Positions 7,570-15,329 of a stretch of DNA of 64,000 nucleotides are shown here, piece by piece. Position 1 is the stretch's first letter. Each line of letters starts with the position of its first letter. Position numbers and translations under genes: made by a program. Source of the stretch: Melghirimyces thermohalophilus (lineage in GTDB: Bacteria > Bacillota > Bacilli > Thermoactinomycetales > DSM-45169); NCBI RefSeq assembly GCF_900102685.1, contig NZ_FMZA01000001.1, positions 62,001 to 126,000 on the forward strand, in the 5' to 3' direction. The notes beneath the pieces are model-generated. The model had not been told where the DNA came from. It was given only the letters and a program-made list of their open reading frames with translations, and did no database searches.

Positions 7570-9222
7570 ATGAAACCTTGGAAGGACGAAGTGCTCCAAC
7601 TGACGAAAGAATTGGTACATCACCCCAGCATCAACGGGACCATCGGGGAACGGGATATCGCCTATCGGATCGTCGATTACTTTCAGGAACTTCCTTATTT
7701 CAAAGCGAATCCGGGCCACCTGCGGATGGTGAAAACTTCCTCCGACGAGCGGGAGCGGTATAACGTGATGGCGCTGGTCAAAGGCGGGGATGCCACCTTT
7801 CGGGAGACGGTGATCCTGATGGGACATATGGATACGGTGGGGGTGGAGGATTACGGGAAGTGGAAACAGCTGGCTTTTACCCCTGACGAATTGATGAAGC
7901 GATGGGAGGGATCAGCGATCCCCGACCGGGTGAGGCAGGATTTGCAGAGGGGAGAGTGGGCCTGTGGCCGCGGTTCCCTGGACATGAAGTCTGGGTTGGC
8001 GGGTCATATGGCACTCACCCGATACTTTGCCGAACACCCGGAAGAACTACGGGGAAATATTCTCTTTCTGTCCGAGTGCGATGAAGAGGACAATTCCCGC
8101 GGGATCCTGTCTGCGCTGTCGGAGTTTCTTCGCTTGGCCCAGGAGGAGGAGCTGACTTACATCGCTGCTATCAACGCCGATTACACTTCCTCCCGCTTTG
8201 AAGGAGATCCCCACCGCTATGTCTATATGGGGACCGTGGGAAAACTGTTGCCCGCTTTTTTCATCGCCGGCAAAGAGACCCATGTCGGTCAGGCCTTCGA
8301 GGGGTTTGATCCCAATCTGGTGGCAGCGGAGCTGACCCGCCGACTGGATTACAATCCCGCCTTTTGTGATGAGATGTACGGGGAGACGACCCTTCCTCCC
8401 ATCTCCTTGAAACAGACGGATTTAAAAACCAAATATGATGTGCAGACACCGATCACCGCATTTGCTTACTATAATTTTTTCGTTACCAGCTGGTCTCCGA
8501 AGGATGTGCTGGAGAAGCTAAAAGAAGTAGCCTGGGATGCAGTTAAGGCAGCCAACCGGCTGTGCCGAGAACGACAGCGGCAATACTGCGAACGCACCGG
8601 AGATCCTCAGCTCTTTCCGGATTGGACCCCCCGGGTTTACACCTATGACGAATTTTATCATCACTGTTTGACTCGTTACGGGAGCCCATTTGAAGAGAGT
8701 ATGCGTCTCTTTTCCATGAACCTCCTTAATGAAAAGGAGTTGGATCTGAGGGACTACTGTTGTCGAATGGTTGAGGAATTGTGGAGCTGGGATGAGCAAA
8801 AAACCCCCGCCGTGATTCTGTTTTACGCCTCCATGTATATTCCGCGGATTGTCCTCAATCATCGAGAGAAACGGGATCAGCGGTTGATTCGAGCCGTAAA
8901 ACGAGCTGTCGAGGAGATTCAGCAGATGTGCCCCCATCCGATTAAGGTGCGCAATTTCTTTCCTTATATCTCCGATATGAGTTTCGTGGCCATCAGTGAC
9001 GATCGAGAGGGGCTCAGCTCCCTGGAAAAAAATATGCCCGCATGGGGCACCAAGCATCAGATGAACGTAGACGCCATACGGGCGCTGGATGTGCCAGCGG
9101 TCAACATCGGTCCCTACGGTATGGACGCCCACAAACAGTGGGAACGGGTGGAGGTCGCTTACTCCATGGAGACCGTCCCCAACCTAAATTACCGGGTGAT
9201 CAAGGATCTGGTGGGGAAATGA
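7570..9222 (+). CDS. M20 family metallopeptidase, RocB-like
   Basis: A zinc-dependent amidohydrolase-fold peptidase. Metal-binding motifs are visible: MGHMDTVG, CGRGSLDMKSG and SECDEEDNSRG with the catalytic and bridging acidic residues. The large insert domain and 550-aa length match RocB, the arginine-degradation protein of Bacillus whose substrate is unsettled. I place the start at ATG 7570 behind GGGAGGGG; the in-frame ATG at 7555 lies within the -10/RBS region. No other roc genes are nearby, so a role in arginine use is only suggested. Confidence 0.85.
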   Translation: MKPWKDEVLQLTKELVHHPSINGTIGERDIAYRIVDYFQELPYFKANPGHLRMVKTSSDERERYNVMALVKGGDATFRETVILMGHMDTVGVEDYGKWKQLAFTPDELMKRWEGSAIPDRVRQDLQRGEWACGRGSLDMKSGLAGHMALTRYFAEHPEELRGNILFLSECDEEDNSRGILSALSEFLRLAQEEELTYIAAINADYTSSRFEGDPHRYVYMGTVGKLLPAFFIAGKETHVGQAFEGFDPNLVAAELTRRLDYNPAFCDEMYGETTLPPISLKQTDLKTKYDVQTPITAFAYYNFFVTSWSPKDVLEKLKEVAWDAVKAANRLCRERQRQYCERTGDPQLFPDWTPRVYTYDEFYHHCLTRYGSPFEESMRLFSMNLLNEKELDLRDYCCRMVEELWSWDEQKTPAVILFYASMYIPRIVLNHREKRDQRLIRAVKRAVEEIQQMCPHPIKVRNFFPYISDMSFVAISDDREGLSSLEKNMPAWGTKHQMNVDAIRALDVPAVNIGPYGMDAHKQWERVEVAYSMETVPNLNYRVIKDLVGK

Positions 9223-9226
9223 CCGC

Positions 9227-9505
9227 TCACCCGGTCAGGGTCTCGATCACTTGAGCGAGCTGAAAATCCTTTTCCGATATCCCGCCGACGTCATGGGTGG
9301 TGAGTCTCACCTCGACCTGGCCGTAACGGATGAGCAGGTCCGGGTGGTGATTCGCCTCCTCGGCGGCTTCAGCTATTCGTTCCACAAATCTCACCCCGTC
9401 CATGTAAGAGGGGAAGCGGTACGTTTTCATCAAAGTGCTATTTTCTTCTTTCCAGCCGTTTAAACCAGACAAACGGTTTTTAATCTCTTTGGAAGAAAGC
9501 TTCAT
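9227..9505 (-). CDS. 4a-hydroxytetrahydrobiopterin (pterin-4a-carbinolamine) dehydratase
   Basis: Dehydrates the 4a-hydroxypterin left by aromatic amino acid hydroxylases. The active-site pattern E.NHHPDL..RYGQVEVRLTTHDVGG is intact, including paired His and the Asp-Val-Gly-Gly segment. 92 aa from the second in-frame ATG; the first (9517) abuts AAAGGAG without spacing. No phenylalanine hydroxylase is in view. The gene converges on the RocB-like gene with only 4 bp between stops and no obvious terminator. Confidence 0.92.
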   Translation of the reverse strand: MKLSSKEIKNRLSGLNGWKEENSTLMKTYRFPSYMDGVRFVERIAEAAEEANHHPDLLIRYGQVEVRLTTHDVGGISEKDFQLAQVIETLTG

Positions 9506-9642
9506 GCCTGAGATCATCTCCTTTGTAAGGGTTCTTCAGCTTCTGTTCCCTGTGGTTTGTTCCGGGAAACGCATGTTTATGTTTGAGAGCGATATATTGA
9601 AGAGTAACGTCGTATGGCTCTTAGAAGGGTTGGTATCAAAGG

Positions 9643-10308
9643 ATGGATACACAATTTTGGTTCGGTTTTTTCAACATTATTATCTTGGATCTGGTTTTAA
9701 GCGGCGACAATGCGGTTGTGATCGGGATGGCCGCGCGCAAGTTGCCGGATAGGCAGCGGAAACAGGTGATTTTGTATGGGACAGGCGCTGCTGTGTTGCT
9801 GCGCGTCACCCTGACGCTGATCGCGGTCTGGCTGTTAAAAGTGCCGCTGCTAAAAACGGTCGGAGGTCTCCTGTTGATCTGGATCGCCATTAAACTGTTG
9901 GCCGATGAGGGAGAAGAAGCGGATATCCATGTGGGACAGGGACTTCGCTCAGCGATTAAAACGATTATCGTAGCCGATATCGTCATGAGTCTGGATAACG
10001 TATTGGCAGTCGCTGGTGCCGCTCACGGAAACTTTTGGCTGGTTCTGTTCGGTCTCGCTCTTAGCATCCCTCTGTTGATGTGGGGGAGCAAGACCGTCGC
10101 TTCCATCATGAACCGCCTCCCTTGGCTCGTATATGTGGGTGCCGGCATTTTGGCCTACACGGCGGGCCAATTGATCGTCGATGATCCGGTGATACACGAG
10201 AATGTAATTGTATACGCTGAGTTTCTCAGCTGGCTGATTCCGACTGCGCTGGTCCTGTTGGTGCTGTGGGTGGGTCACGCCTGGAAAGAAGCTCGTTCCC
10301 ATCGCTAA
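9643..10308 (+). CDS. TerC family membrane protein (YjbE/YkoY-like)
   Basis: A 221-aa integral membrane protein with about seven hydrophobic helices and the two TerC metal motifs, LDLVLSGDNAVVI near the N-terminus and VADIVMSLDNVLAV in the middle, with conserved Asp and Asn. In B. subtilis, relatives export Mn2+ and help load secreted enzymes with manganese. I see no yybP-ykoY Mn riboswitch in the 120 nt upstream. The Shine-Dalgarno is weak (GAAGGG about 14 nt off), so the start is less sure than the family. Confidence 0.9.
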   Translation: MDTQFWFGFFNIIILDLVLSGDNAVVIGMAARKLPDRQRKQVILYGTGAAVLLRVTLTLIAVWLLKVPLLKTVGGLLLIWIAIKLLADEGEEADIHVGQGLRSAIKTIIVADIVMSLDNVLAVAGAAHGNFWLVLFGLALSIPLLMWGSKTVASIMNRLPWLVYVGAGILAYTAGQLIVDDPVIHENVIVYAEFLSWLIPTALVLLVLWVGHAWKEARSHR

Positions 10309-10395
10309 ATTGTTGCTCTGTGGACGGGCTTTCGTATGCCCTTTACCTTTTTAGCGGATACTAACATCGGTTTTTCATGAAAGGAGGGGTGAAGA

Positions 10396-10986
10396 GTGAC
10401 GGGGGCTTTACTGTCCGTTTGGCGTTGGATTGATAAATTTTACTACCGTTTGACCCGTTTGCAGTATGTGGATGAATCCGGTCAGAATCTGTTCCGTGTG
10501 GTTGTGAAGCCTTATCGCGGAGAGACATTGATTACCCGGGACGGCGTCCGGTTGGAAAAGGGGGATCTGTATGCCAAGCTTCATCTGCACAACTTCCGCA
10601 TCGCCCAATTGTTGACGGAAAGAAGCAAAGCTGACGGGCATGGGGGAATTGTGGAGGAGCTGTTGGTGCTTCGGCAGATCCGTCGTTCCTTTCCTGCTTT
10701 GGCCCGGTATTTAGAAGGACACCCACAAGGGCCTGAGATCCACGTGTTGTTGGGGACCACCTTTCTGCACCGAGGGGCGGGGCGACTGGGATTTGATGTG
10801 CAGACTCTTCCGGGCCGATTGCGACCCTTGCTGAAGTCGTTTTTTCTCAAGTGGATCTTGGTTTGTTGCCACCCCCAAGGCTGGGGACGAGTTTCCGAGC
10901 ACAGGCATCATCTTGTTCCCAAAAGGGTATTCATTTCTAAGGAGCAATTTAACCAGCAACATATGCGGGGTCGAGATCATGGATAA
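10396..10986 (+). CDS. YkoP-like protein
   Basis: 196 aa, GTG start behind AAAGGAGGGG. The sequence resembles the YkoP domain (LLSVWRWIDKFYYRLTRLQYVD at the start, then HLHN...L..ER). In B. subtilis ykoP sits beside ykoN (glycosyltransferase) and ykoQ (metallophosphoesterase). The same three families occur here, which strengthens the call. The product has no catalytic motif I can name; a role in an envelope glycolipid pathway is inferred from context. The last 8 bases overlap the next gene. Confidence 0.65.
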   Translation: MTGALLSVWRWIDKFYYRLTRLQYVDESGQNLFRVVVKPYRGETLITRDGVRLEKGDLYAKLHLHNFRIAQLLTERSKADGHGGIVEELLVLRQIRRSFPALARYLEGHPQGPEIHVLLGTTFLHRGAGRLGFDVQTLPGRLRPLLKSFFLKWILVCCHPQGWGRVSEHRHHLVPKRVFISKEQFNQQHMRGRDHG

Positions 10987-12094
10987 GGTATTGGTATTAA
11001 CAGAAACCATTGGAGGAAGCGGACACTTTCAGGCAGCGCGGGCGATTCGCAGGGGACTGAACCGCTCGGAATCTGATTTGGATGTGGAAATCGCCTGTGG
11101 GTTGCCCTTTTTCAGCCGTAATCTGGAAGGGATGGTTAGAAAAGTATACTTAAACACCATTCAATACGCACCGGGGTTGTGGGGAGCGGCGTACAGCAAG
11201 GAGCGGGAGTTTAGCGAAACCTTCCGCAGTTCCCTGTCCCGGATGTTGGCCGGTAAAATGAGGGAGCTCTTGGACCGGAAGCGCCCCCGTGTGGTGGTTA
11301 GTACTCATGCCTTTTGTTTGGGGGCGATCGCGGAAGCCAAGGAGCGAGCAGTGCAACCTTTTCAGCTAGGGGCTGCCATCACTGATTTTGATGTCAACGG
11401 TTTTTGGGTTCATCCTGCCGTCGACTTTTACTTGGTCGCCCATGAATATGTGGCCGCTAAGCTAAAAAATCACTACGGGGTCCCCGATCGGCAAATCTAT
11501 CGCACCGGAATTCCGATCGATCCCACCTTTGCCGACCCCGCACCGGAGCCAGAGGTGTTTCGGCGCAGGGTGGGGATTTCGCCGGATGCTTTTACCGTTT
11601 TGTTGATGGGCGGCGGAGTGGGGTTGGGACCTATCGAACAGGCGATCATGCAGTTTAGCAGGGATATGTGCGACGCCCATCTGGTGGTGGTTACTGGAAA
11701 AAACCAGGAGCTCCTGGAACGGCTGAAATCACGTTTTCAGACGGAGAGGCAGGTTCATCTGTTTGGCTATATAAACGGGATGCGCGATTTGATGAAGAGT
11801 TCCGATCTGATCGTCACCAAACCGGGGGGCCTGACCAGTTCGGAAGCACTGGCCTCGGGTCTTCCCATGCTGATCTGCCAACCGATTCCGGGGCAGGAGG
11901 AGCGGAACAGCCGTTTTTTAACAGAACACCGGGTGGCTCTTCGTCAGGATCAGCCGGAAGAGATTCCCCGCTATATCCGTTCCTTCGTTCAATCGCCCCA
12001 GCGATGGGAAACGATGCGAGAACGTGTGAGCCAACTGGGACGTCCCCGCTCCGCACTCGATGCTGCTGACGTGATTGCTGAACATATCCAGTAA
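10979..12094 (+). CDS. MGDG synthase-like glycosyltransferase (GT28 family, YkoN/UgtP-like)
   Basis: The N-terminal motif TETIGGSGHFQAARAI is the acceptor-binding loop of MGDG/processive diglucosyl-diacylglycerol synthases. The C-terminal donor domain has LLMGGGVGLG and KPGGLTSSEALASGLPML, the nucleotide-sugar binding signature. 371 aa. It likely adds hexose to a lipid acceptor at the inner membrane face; the sugar and lipid are not determinable here. It overlaps the YkoP-like gene, so it is co-translated. A strong hairpin terminates it. Confidence 0.87.
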   Translation: MDKVLVLTETIGGSGHFQAARAIRRGLNRSESDLDVEIACGLPFFSRNLEGMVRKVYLNTIQYAPGLWGAAYSKEREFSETFRSSLSRMLAGKMRELLDRKRPRVVVSTHAFCLGAIAEAKERAVQPFQLGAAITDFDVNGFWVHPAVDFYLVAHEYVAAKLKNHYGVPDRQIYRTGIPIDPTFADPAPEPEVFRRRVGISPDAFTVLLMGGGVGLGPIEQAIMQFSRDMCDAHLVVVTGKNQELLERLKSRFQTERQVHLFGYINGMRDLMKSSDLIVTKPGGLTSSEALASGLPMLICQPIPGQEERNSRFLTEHRVALRQDQPEEIPRYIRSFVQSPQRWETMRERVSQLGRPRSALDAADVIAEHIQ

Positions 12095-12106
12095 CCGACC
12101 GAAGCA

Positions 12107-12150
12107 AAAGAACCCCTTCTTTGACCGTTGGTCAGAGAAGGGGTTCTTCT
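12107..12150. terminator. Bidirectional terminator
   Basis: A perfect 12-bp stem (agaaccccttct / agaaggggttct) lies between two convergent genes. Confidence 0.8.
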
Positions 12151-12162
12151 GTAAAAAATTCT

Positions 12163-12996
12163 TTACGCCGACGGGCCGCTGCCGATGCTGTGAAAGGTGA
12201 TTTCCGGACGGCAGCGCAGGCGCATCTTGAAACCGGTCTGTCCCAGTCCATCACTGATATAGAAGGCGCGGTTTTTATGGTAATGAAGGCCGCTGATAAT
12301 ATTGAGGCTGTAGAGTTTGCCCATCTTTTTCAGGTGATACGGTTTGGGCCAATGGATCTGTCCGCCGTGGAAATGGCCAGACAAGAGATAGTCAAAGTGA
12401 TGATCCATTTCCAACACGATTTCAGGGTCGTGGGTGAGCACCAGGTTGATTCCCTCTTCCACTCCTGCAAAGGCTTGATCGGCATTGCTTCGATTCGTAT
12501 AGTGGTCATCGATGCCGATAATGTTCAAGGTTTGGTCGCCGATGGGGACGCGAACGTGTTCGTTTTTAAGCACCACGCATCCCCGTTTCTCCATTTCCCG
12601 TTGCAGATACGGAAGATGGTCAGCGATCACGTAATCGTGGTTCCCAAATACCGCGTACATCCCGTAACGGGGTTGAAGATCCTTCAAAACGTCCATATAT
12701 TGCAAAAAGCGATCCGTCATCGAGACGGTATCGAGATAATCTCCCGTCAGCGCGATCAGGTCGATTCGCTCTCCCTGCACCTGTTTCAGCAAGGCTTCCG
12801 GGCTGATGGATAACCTTTCCATATGAAGATCGGATAAATGTAAAATTCGAAGTCCGTGCGTATCCAGTGGGTGAGAAACTTTGATATCAATCTGTTTCAC
12901 CAGCGGCCGAAAGGTATTCCAACGCGCGACAGCCCAGATGGTGAACAAAACAGCGATGAGTGCGAGAACAATCCAGACAATCGTCATGGTTCTCAC
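12163..12996 (-). CDS. Membrane-anchored metallophosphoesterase (YkoQ-like)
   Basis: One N-terminal transmembrane helix (WIVLALIAVLFTIWAVA) precedes a calcineurin-like phosphoesterase domain with the full metal set: LSDLHMER, TGDYLDT, GNHDYV, LTHDPE and GHFHGGQ. 277 aa. The family hydrolyses phosphoester bonds, and some members act on lipid-linked substrates such as UDP-diacylglucosamine. The facing YkoP/glycosyltransferase genes suggest a glycolipid role. The active domain side depends on topology; a short N-in segment would place it outside. Confidence 0.88.
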   Translation of the reverse strand: MRTMTIVWIVLALIAVLFTIWAVARWNTFRPLVKQIDIKVSHPLDTHGLRILHLSDLHMERLSISPEALLKQVQGERIDLIALTGDYLDTVSMTDRFLQYMDVLKDLQPRYGMYAVFGNHDYVIADHLPYLQREMEKRGCVVLKNEHVRVPIGDQTLNIIGIDDHYTNRSNADQAFAGVEEGINLVLTHDPEIVLEMDHHFDYLLSGHFHGGQIHWPKPYHLKKMGKLYSLNIISGLHYHKNRAFYISDGLGQTGFKMRLRCRPEITFHSIGSGPSA

Positions 12997-13078
12997 TCCT
13001 CTCTACATAAAAAACGGTACAACCATATACGTTCATATGGTAAAACATCTGGTCGGTAAAGTCGAGTGATCAAACCAT

Positions 13079-13110
13079 GAAAAAACCTTGGATTTTACCC
13101 AAGGTTTTCC
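13079..13110 (-). terminator. Terminator of tRNA-Gln
   Basis: On the minus strand an AACCTTGG/CCAAGGTT stem is followed by T6. Confidence 0.85.
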
Positions 13111-13112
13111 TG

Positions 13113-13187
13113 TGGCTGGGGAGGCAGGATTCGAACCTACGCATCACGGAGTCAAAGTCCGTTGCCTTACCGCTTGGCTACTCCCCA
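13113..13187 (-). tRNA. tRNA-Gln (anticodon TTG)
   Basis: Cloverleaf on the minus strand: acceptor TGGGGAG/CTCCCCA, T-arm GGTTCGAATCC, anticodon stem ACGGA/TCCGT with loop CTTTGAC, and encoded CCA. It stands alone with its own terminator. Confidence 0.95.
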
Positions 13188-13345
13188 TTATATTCGCCTT
13201 GTTTCCATCGGTGCCTCGGCATTTTCATTGTGTCTCAGCGACGGCGATTTTATACAAAAAACGCAAGAAAAATACGTTGTTTGGATCCGAGAGAAATCGA
13301 CCAGACTGGATGACGACGGACTCAATAACAGGAGGCGGAGAAAGA

Positions 13346-13942
13346 ATGGAATGGTTTGCGGGAGGTTCTGTATTCGTACTGCTGGTGGCGCTGGTCCATC
13401 TCTTACGCAAAAACAGGGAGCTGGCCAACATGAGATCCCTCTGTGTGGATTATTTTAGCCCCTCAGACGAGGTGAAGAAGACCTTGCTCAAGGGATTGAC
13501 TGAACGGTTCCGGCGGGAGAGAGCGAAGGACTCCAAATACGACTTTGCACATTTTGTCGCCAGGGTACTGGCGGCCGGCTTGGGCGGGAGCACCTCGGTT
13601 ACCAAACAGACTGGGGACCTGGGGGTGAATATCGAACATCAGCGTGCGGACGGACTTCATCTGATCCAGGTGAAATGCATCAACGAGCCGATCGACTTCG
13701 AACCGATCGCTATCATTCATTCACGGATGGTGAAGACAAAAGCGGCGGGAGGCTGCGTGGTCACCAGTGGAACCTTTACCCCGGCCGCTCGTTCCTACGC
13801 CGATGAGACGGGCATCCAACTGATCGACGGCCACCGGCTGGTAGATCTCTGGCTGCAAAACGTCACCCTAAAAACAGAAGCCTGGGATGCTCATGTGAAA
13901 TCCCCCGCAAAGGGACACAGAACCGGAGTACAGGAGGCTTGA
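13346..13942 (+). CDS. Membrane-anchored Mrr-like restriction endonuclease domain protein
   Basis: An N-terminal transmembrane helix (GGSVFVLLVALVHLL) is followed by a PD-(D/E)XK nuclease-like domain: FAHFVARVL.. helix, then GDLGVNIEHQ and LIQVKCIN, giving the D...QxK active-site pattern of the Mrr_cat family. The end (GGCVVTSGTFTPAARSYADE, LIDGHRLVDLW) is the typical tail. 198 aa; ATG behind GGAG. Such single-gene membrane-bound Mrr proteins are of unknown target and could act in defence or on DNA at the membrane. No methylase is adjacent. Confidence 0.82.
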   Translation: MEWFAGGSVFVLLVALVHLLRKNRELANMRSLCVDYFSPSDEVKKTLLKGLTERFRRERAKDSKYDFAHFVARVLAAGLGGSTSVTKQTGDLGVNIEHQRADGLHLIQVKCINEPIDFEPIAIIHSRMVKTKAAGGCVVTSGTFTPAARSYADETGIQLIDGHRLVDLWLQNVTLKTEAWDAHVKSPAKGHRTGVQEA

Positions 13943-14429
13943 CAGCGGGGATGCGGGAAGCAATAAAAAAAGCTTTCCGCATTTTTGTGCCGGAAACTCT
14001 AAAGCGTTCTTGGGACCGTCTTTTCACCAACTCTGCCACCCTGTCGACCCAACGGCCGGCGGGGGTGCGTCTTAAAATCTGATCTACTGCCATCGCCACG
14101 ACGACGGCTCCCGCTTCCTGGGCGGTAAGCGCTGCACCCAGGGCAGTAAAACCACCAGCCCAGATACTGCCACCAGTAGCGAGGGTGAGGATGCCGTCGA
14201 TGACGGCGGCAGTGATGATGACGCCGGCTTTCTCCCAGCCGTCTAACCCTTGCCACCAGTCGGACAGACCCTCTAATAATCCGGCAAAGTAGGCGTCAGC
14301 GATCTCGAAACTGCTCGAAACTGTGAGGGCGGACAGGGGAGCGACGATCCAGGCCCCTACGGCAAACAGCCGGGCATAGGGGGTCCAGGACAGCGTCTTG
14401 CTCCGGGACAAAAACCAAAACTGCCACAA
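13863..14429 (-). CDS. Hypothetical membrane protein
   Basis: 188 aa from a TTG with GGAG 10 nt upstream. Hydrophobic segments (LFAVGAWIVAPLSAL; IITAAVIDGILTLATGGSIWAGG; LTAQEAGAVVVAMAVDQI) suggest two to three membrane helices, then a basic region (VKRRSQERFR). Its last 80 bases run antisense through the 3' end of the Mrr-like gene and its terminator, so the tail may be extended past the true end by a lost stop. No family recognised. It follows a 48-aa membrane ORF by 3 bp. Confidence 0.5.
   Translation of the reverse strand: MWQFWFLSRSKTLSWTPYARLFAVGAWIVAPLSALTVSSSFEIADAYFAGLLEGLSDWWQGLDGWEKAGVIITAAVIDGILTLATGGSIWAGGFTALGAALTAQEAGAVVVAMAVDQILRRTPAGRWVDRVAELVKRRSQERFRVSGTKMRKAFFIASRIPAVKPPVLRFCVPLRGISHEHPRLLFLG
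13951..13986 (+). terminator. Terminator of the Mrr-like gene
   Basis: An atgcgggaagc / gctttccgcat stem (one G-T pair) has a 10-nt loop and TTTTG after it. Confidence 0.7.
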
Positions 14430-14432
14430 AAG

Positions 14433-14579
14433 TTAATAGCTCCACAAAAACTGAACCCATGCATCTCTTGCCTGGGGGATGAAGATCCAAGCCAGGACCG
14501 CCAATCCCAACAGCAGCCAGGTCAGCACCATATAAGCTTTTTTTATCGCCTGAGGAGCAACGGATGCGCCTCTATCCAT
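14433..14579 (-). CDS. Small single-span membrane protein
   Basis: A 48-aa ORF (begins MDRGASVAPQAIKKAY) with one strong transmembrane helix (MVLTWLLLGLAVLAWIFI) and a short aromatic tail. Its stop lies 3 bp before the next membrane gene, indicating an operon. No clear Shine-Dalgarno and no known family; the hydrophobic pattern and spacing argue for a real gene. Confidence 0.5.
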   Translation of the reverse strand: MDRGASVAPQAIKKAYMVLTWLLLGLAVLAWIFIPQARDAWVQFLWSY

Positions 14580-14590
14580 CGTTTCCGACG

Positions 14591-14644
14591 CTACTCAATG
14601 TAATCCAACAGCGTCGTACTCCATCGGCGCATCGATTCCACCAA
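14591..14644 (-). CDS. Possible leader-size peptide with strong RBS
   Basis: AAAGGAGGG on the minus strand precedes a TTG (about 7 nt) opening a 17-codon frame (VESMRRWSTTLLDYIE after the start) that ends 12 bp before the 48-aa membrane ORF. The amphipathic sequence and perfect Shine-Dalgarno suggest a peptide or upstream regulatory ORF, but size alone cannot prove it. Confidence 0.3.
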   Translation of the reverse strand: MVESMRRWSTTLLDYIE

Positions 14645-14813
14645 GGGCATCCCTCCTTTAGGTGGTAGATTTGTTCTATATTTGTCAATCCTAAAATTCT
14701 TCCAATGCATGTTATCTAGAACAGTGGGTGTTCCTGACACAGGTATAGGAAAAGCCAAAAGCTGCGTTAAAATGAAAAGCAAAGAAAAAGTATAGGAGAA
14801 ATGGGGTGGTAAG

Positions 14814-15215
14814 ATGCTTACATCATTTACTGTTTCCACTAACCGCCGGGATGAGCTGGTGGAGATCACCTCCGAGTTGGAGGCGATTCTGCGGGAACAG
14901 GCGGTTCAAAATGGGATTCTGGTGGTTTATACGGCCCATACCACTGCCGGGATCACGATCAATGAAAACGCGGATCCCGATGTGAAACGGGACATGCTCA
15001 TGCGGCTGGATGAAGTGTATCCTTGGGAGCATCCGAAATATCGGCACGCCGAGGGGAATTCGGCTTCCCACCTGAAAGCCAGCACCGTCGGTGCTTCCCA
15101 AACCCTGATCATCGAAGAGGGACGCCTGTTGCTGGGTACTTGGCAGGGGGTTTACTTATGCGAATTTGACGGTCCCCGGCGGCGACAAGTGTACGTGAAA
15201 ATCATGGCAGGTTGA
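14814..15215 (+). CDS. YjbQ/UPF0047 family protein
   Basis: 133 aa, full length for the family. Conserved metal-site segments are visible: [18 protein letters not shown] and [14 protein letters not shown], then [15 protein letters not shown]. Family members show weak thiamine-phosphate synthase activity and bind a divalent metal; the physiological role is unsettled. ATG behind GGGGTGG; its own terminator follows. Confidence 0.93.
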   Translation: MLTSFTVSTNRRDELVEITSELEAILREQAVQNGILVVYTAHTTAGITINENADPDVKRDMLMRLDEVYPWEHPKYRHAEGNSASHLKASTVGASQTLIIEEGRLLLGTWQGVYLCEFDGPRRRQVYVKIMAG

Positions 15216-15226
15216 TGAAGAAGGTG

Positions 15227-15253
15227 AAGGGAGATTCCCTTCATCTCTTTTTC
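15227..15253 (+). terminator. Terminator of the YjbQ gene
   Basis: A tgaaggga/tcccttca stem is followed by a T-rich tract. Confidence 0.75.
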
Positions 15254-15329
15254 TGTTATGAGTAGGATTTTTGAAACATTTGTCTAAATATTTAGTAACA
15301 TACGATCATGCCAAAAGGAGGTTCTCGGT

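Noticed and set aside
9518-9642. yybP-ykoY Mn riboswitch before the TerC gene
   Set aside because: None of the conserved sequence blocks is present.
12121-12813. 230-aa plus-strand ORF
   Set aside because: Antisense of the metallophosphoesterase and begins inside the terminator.
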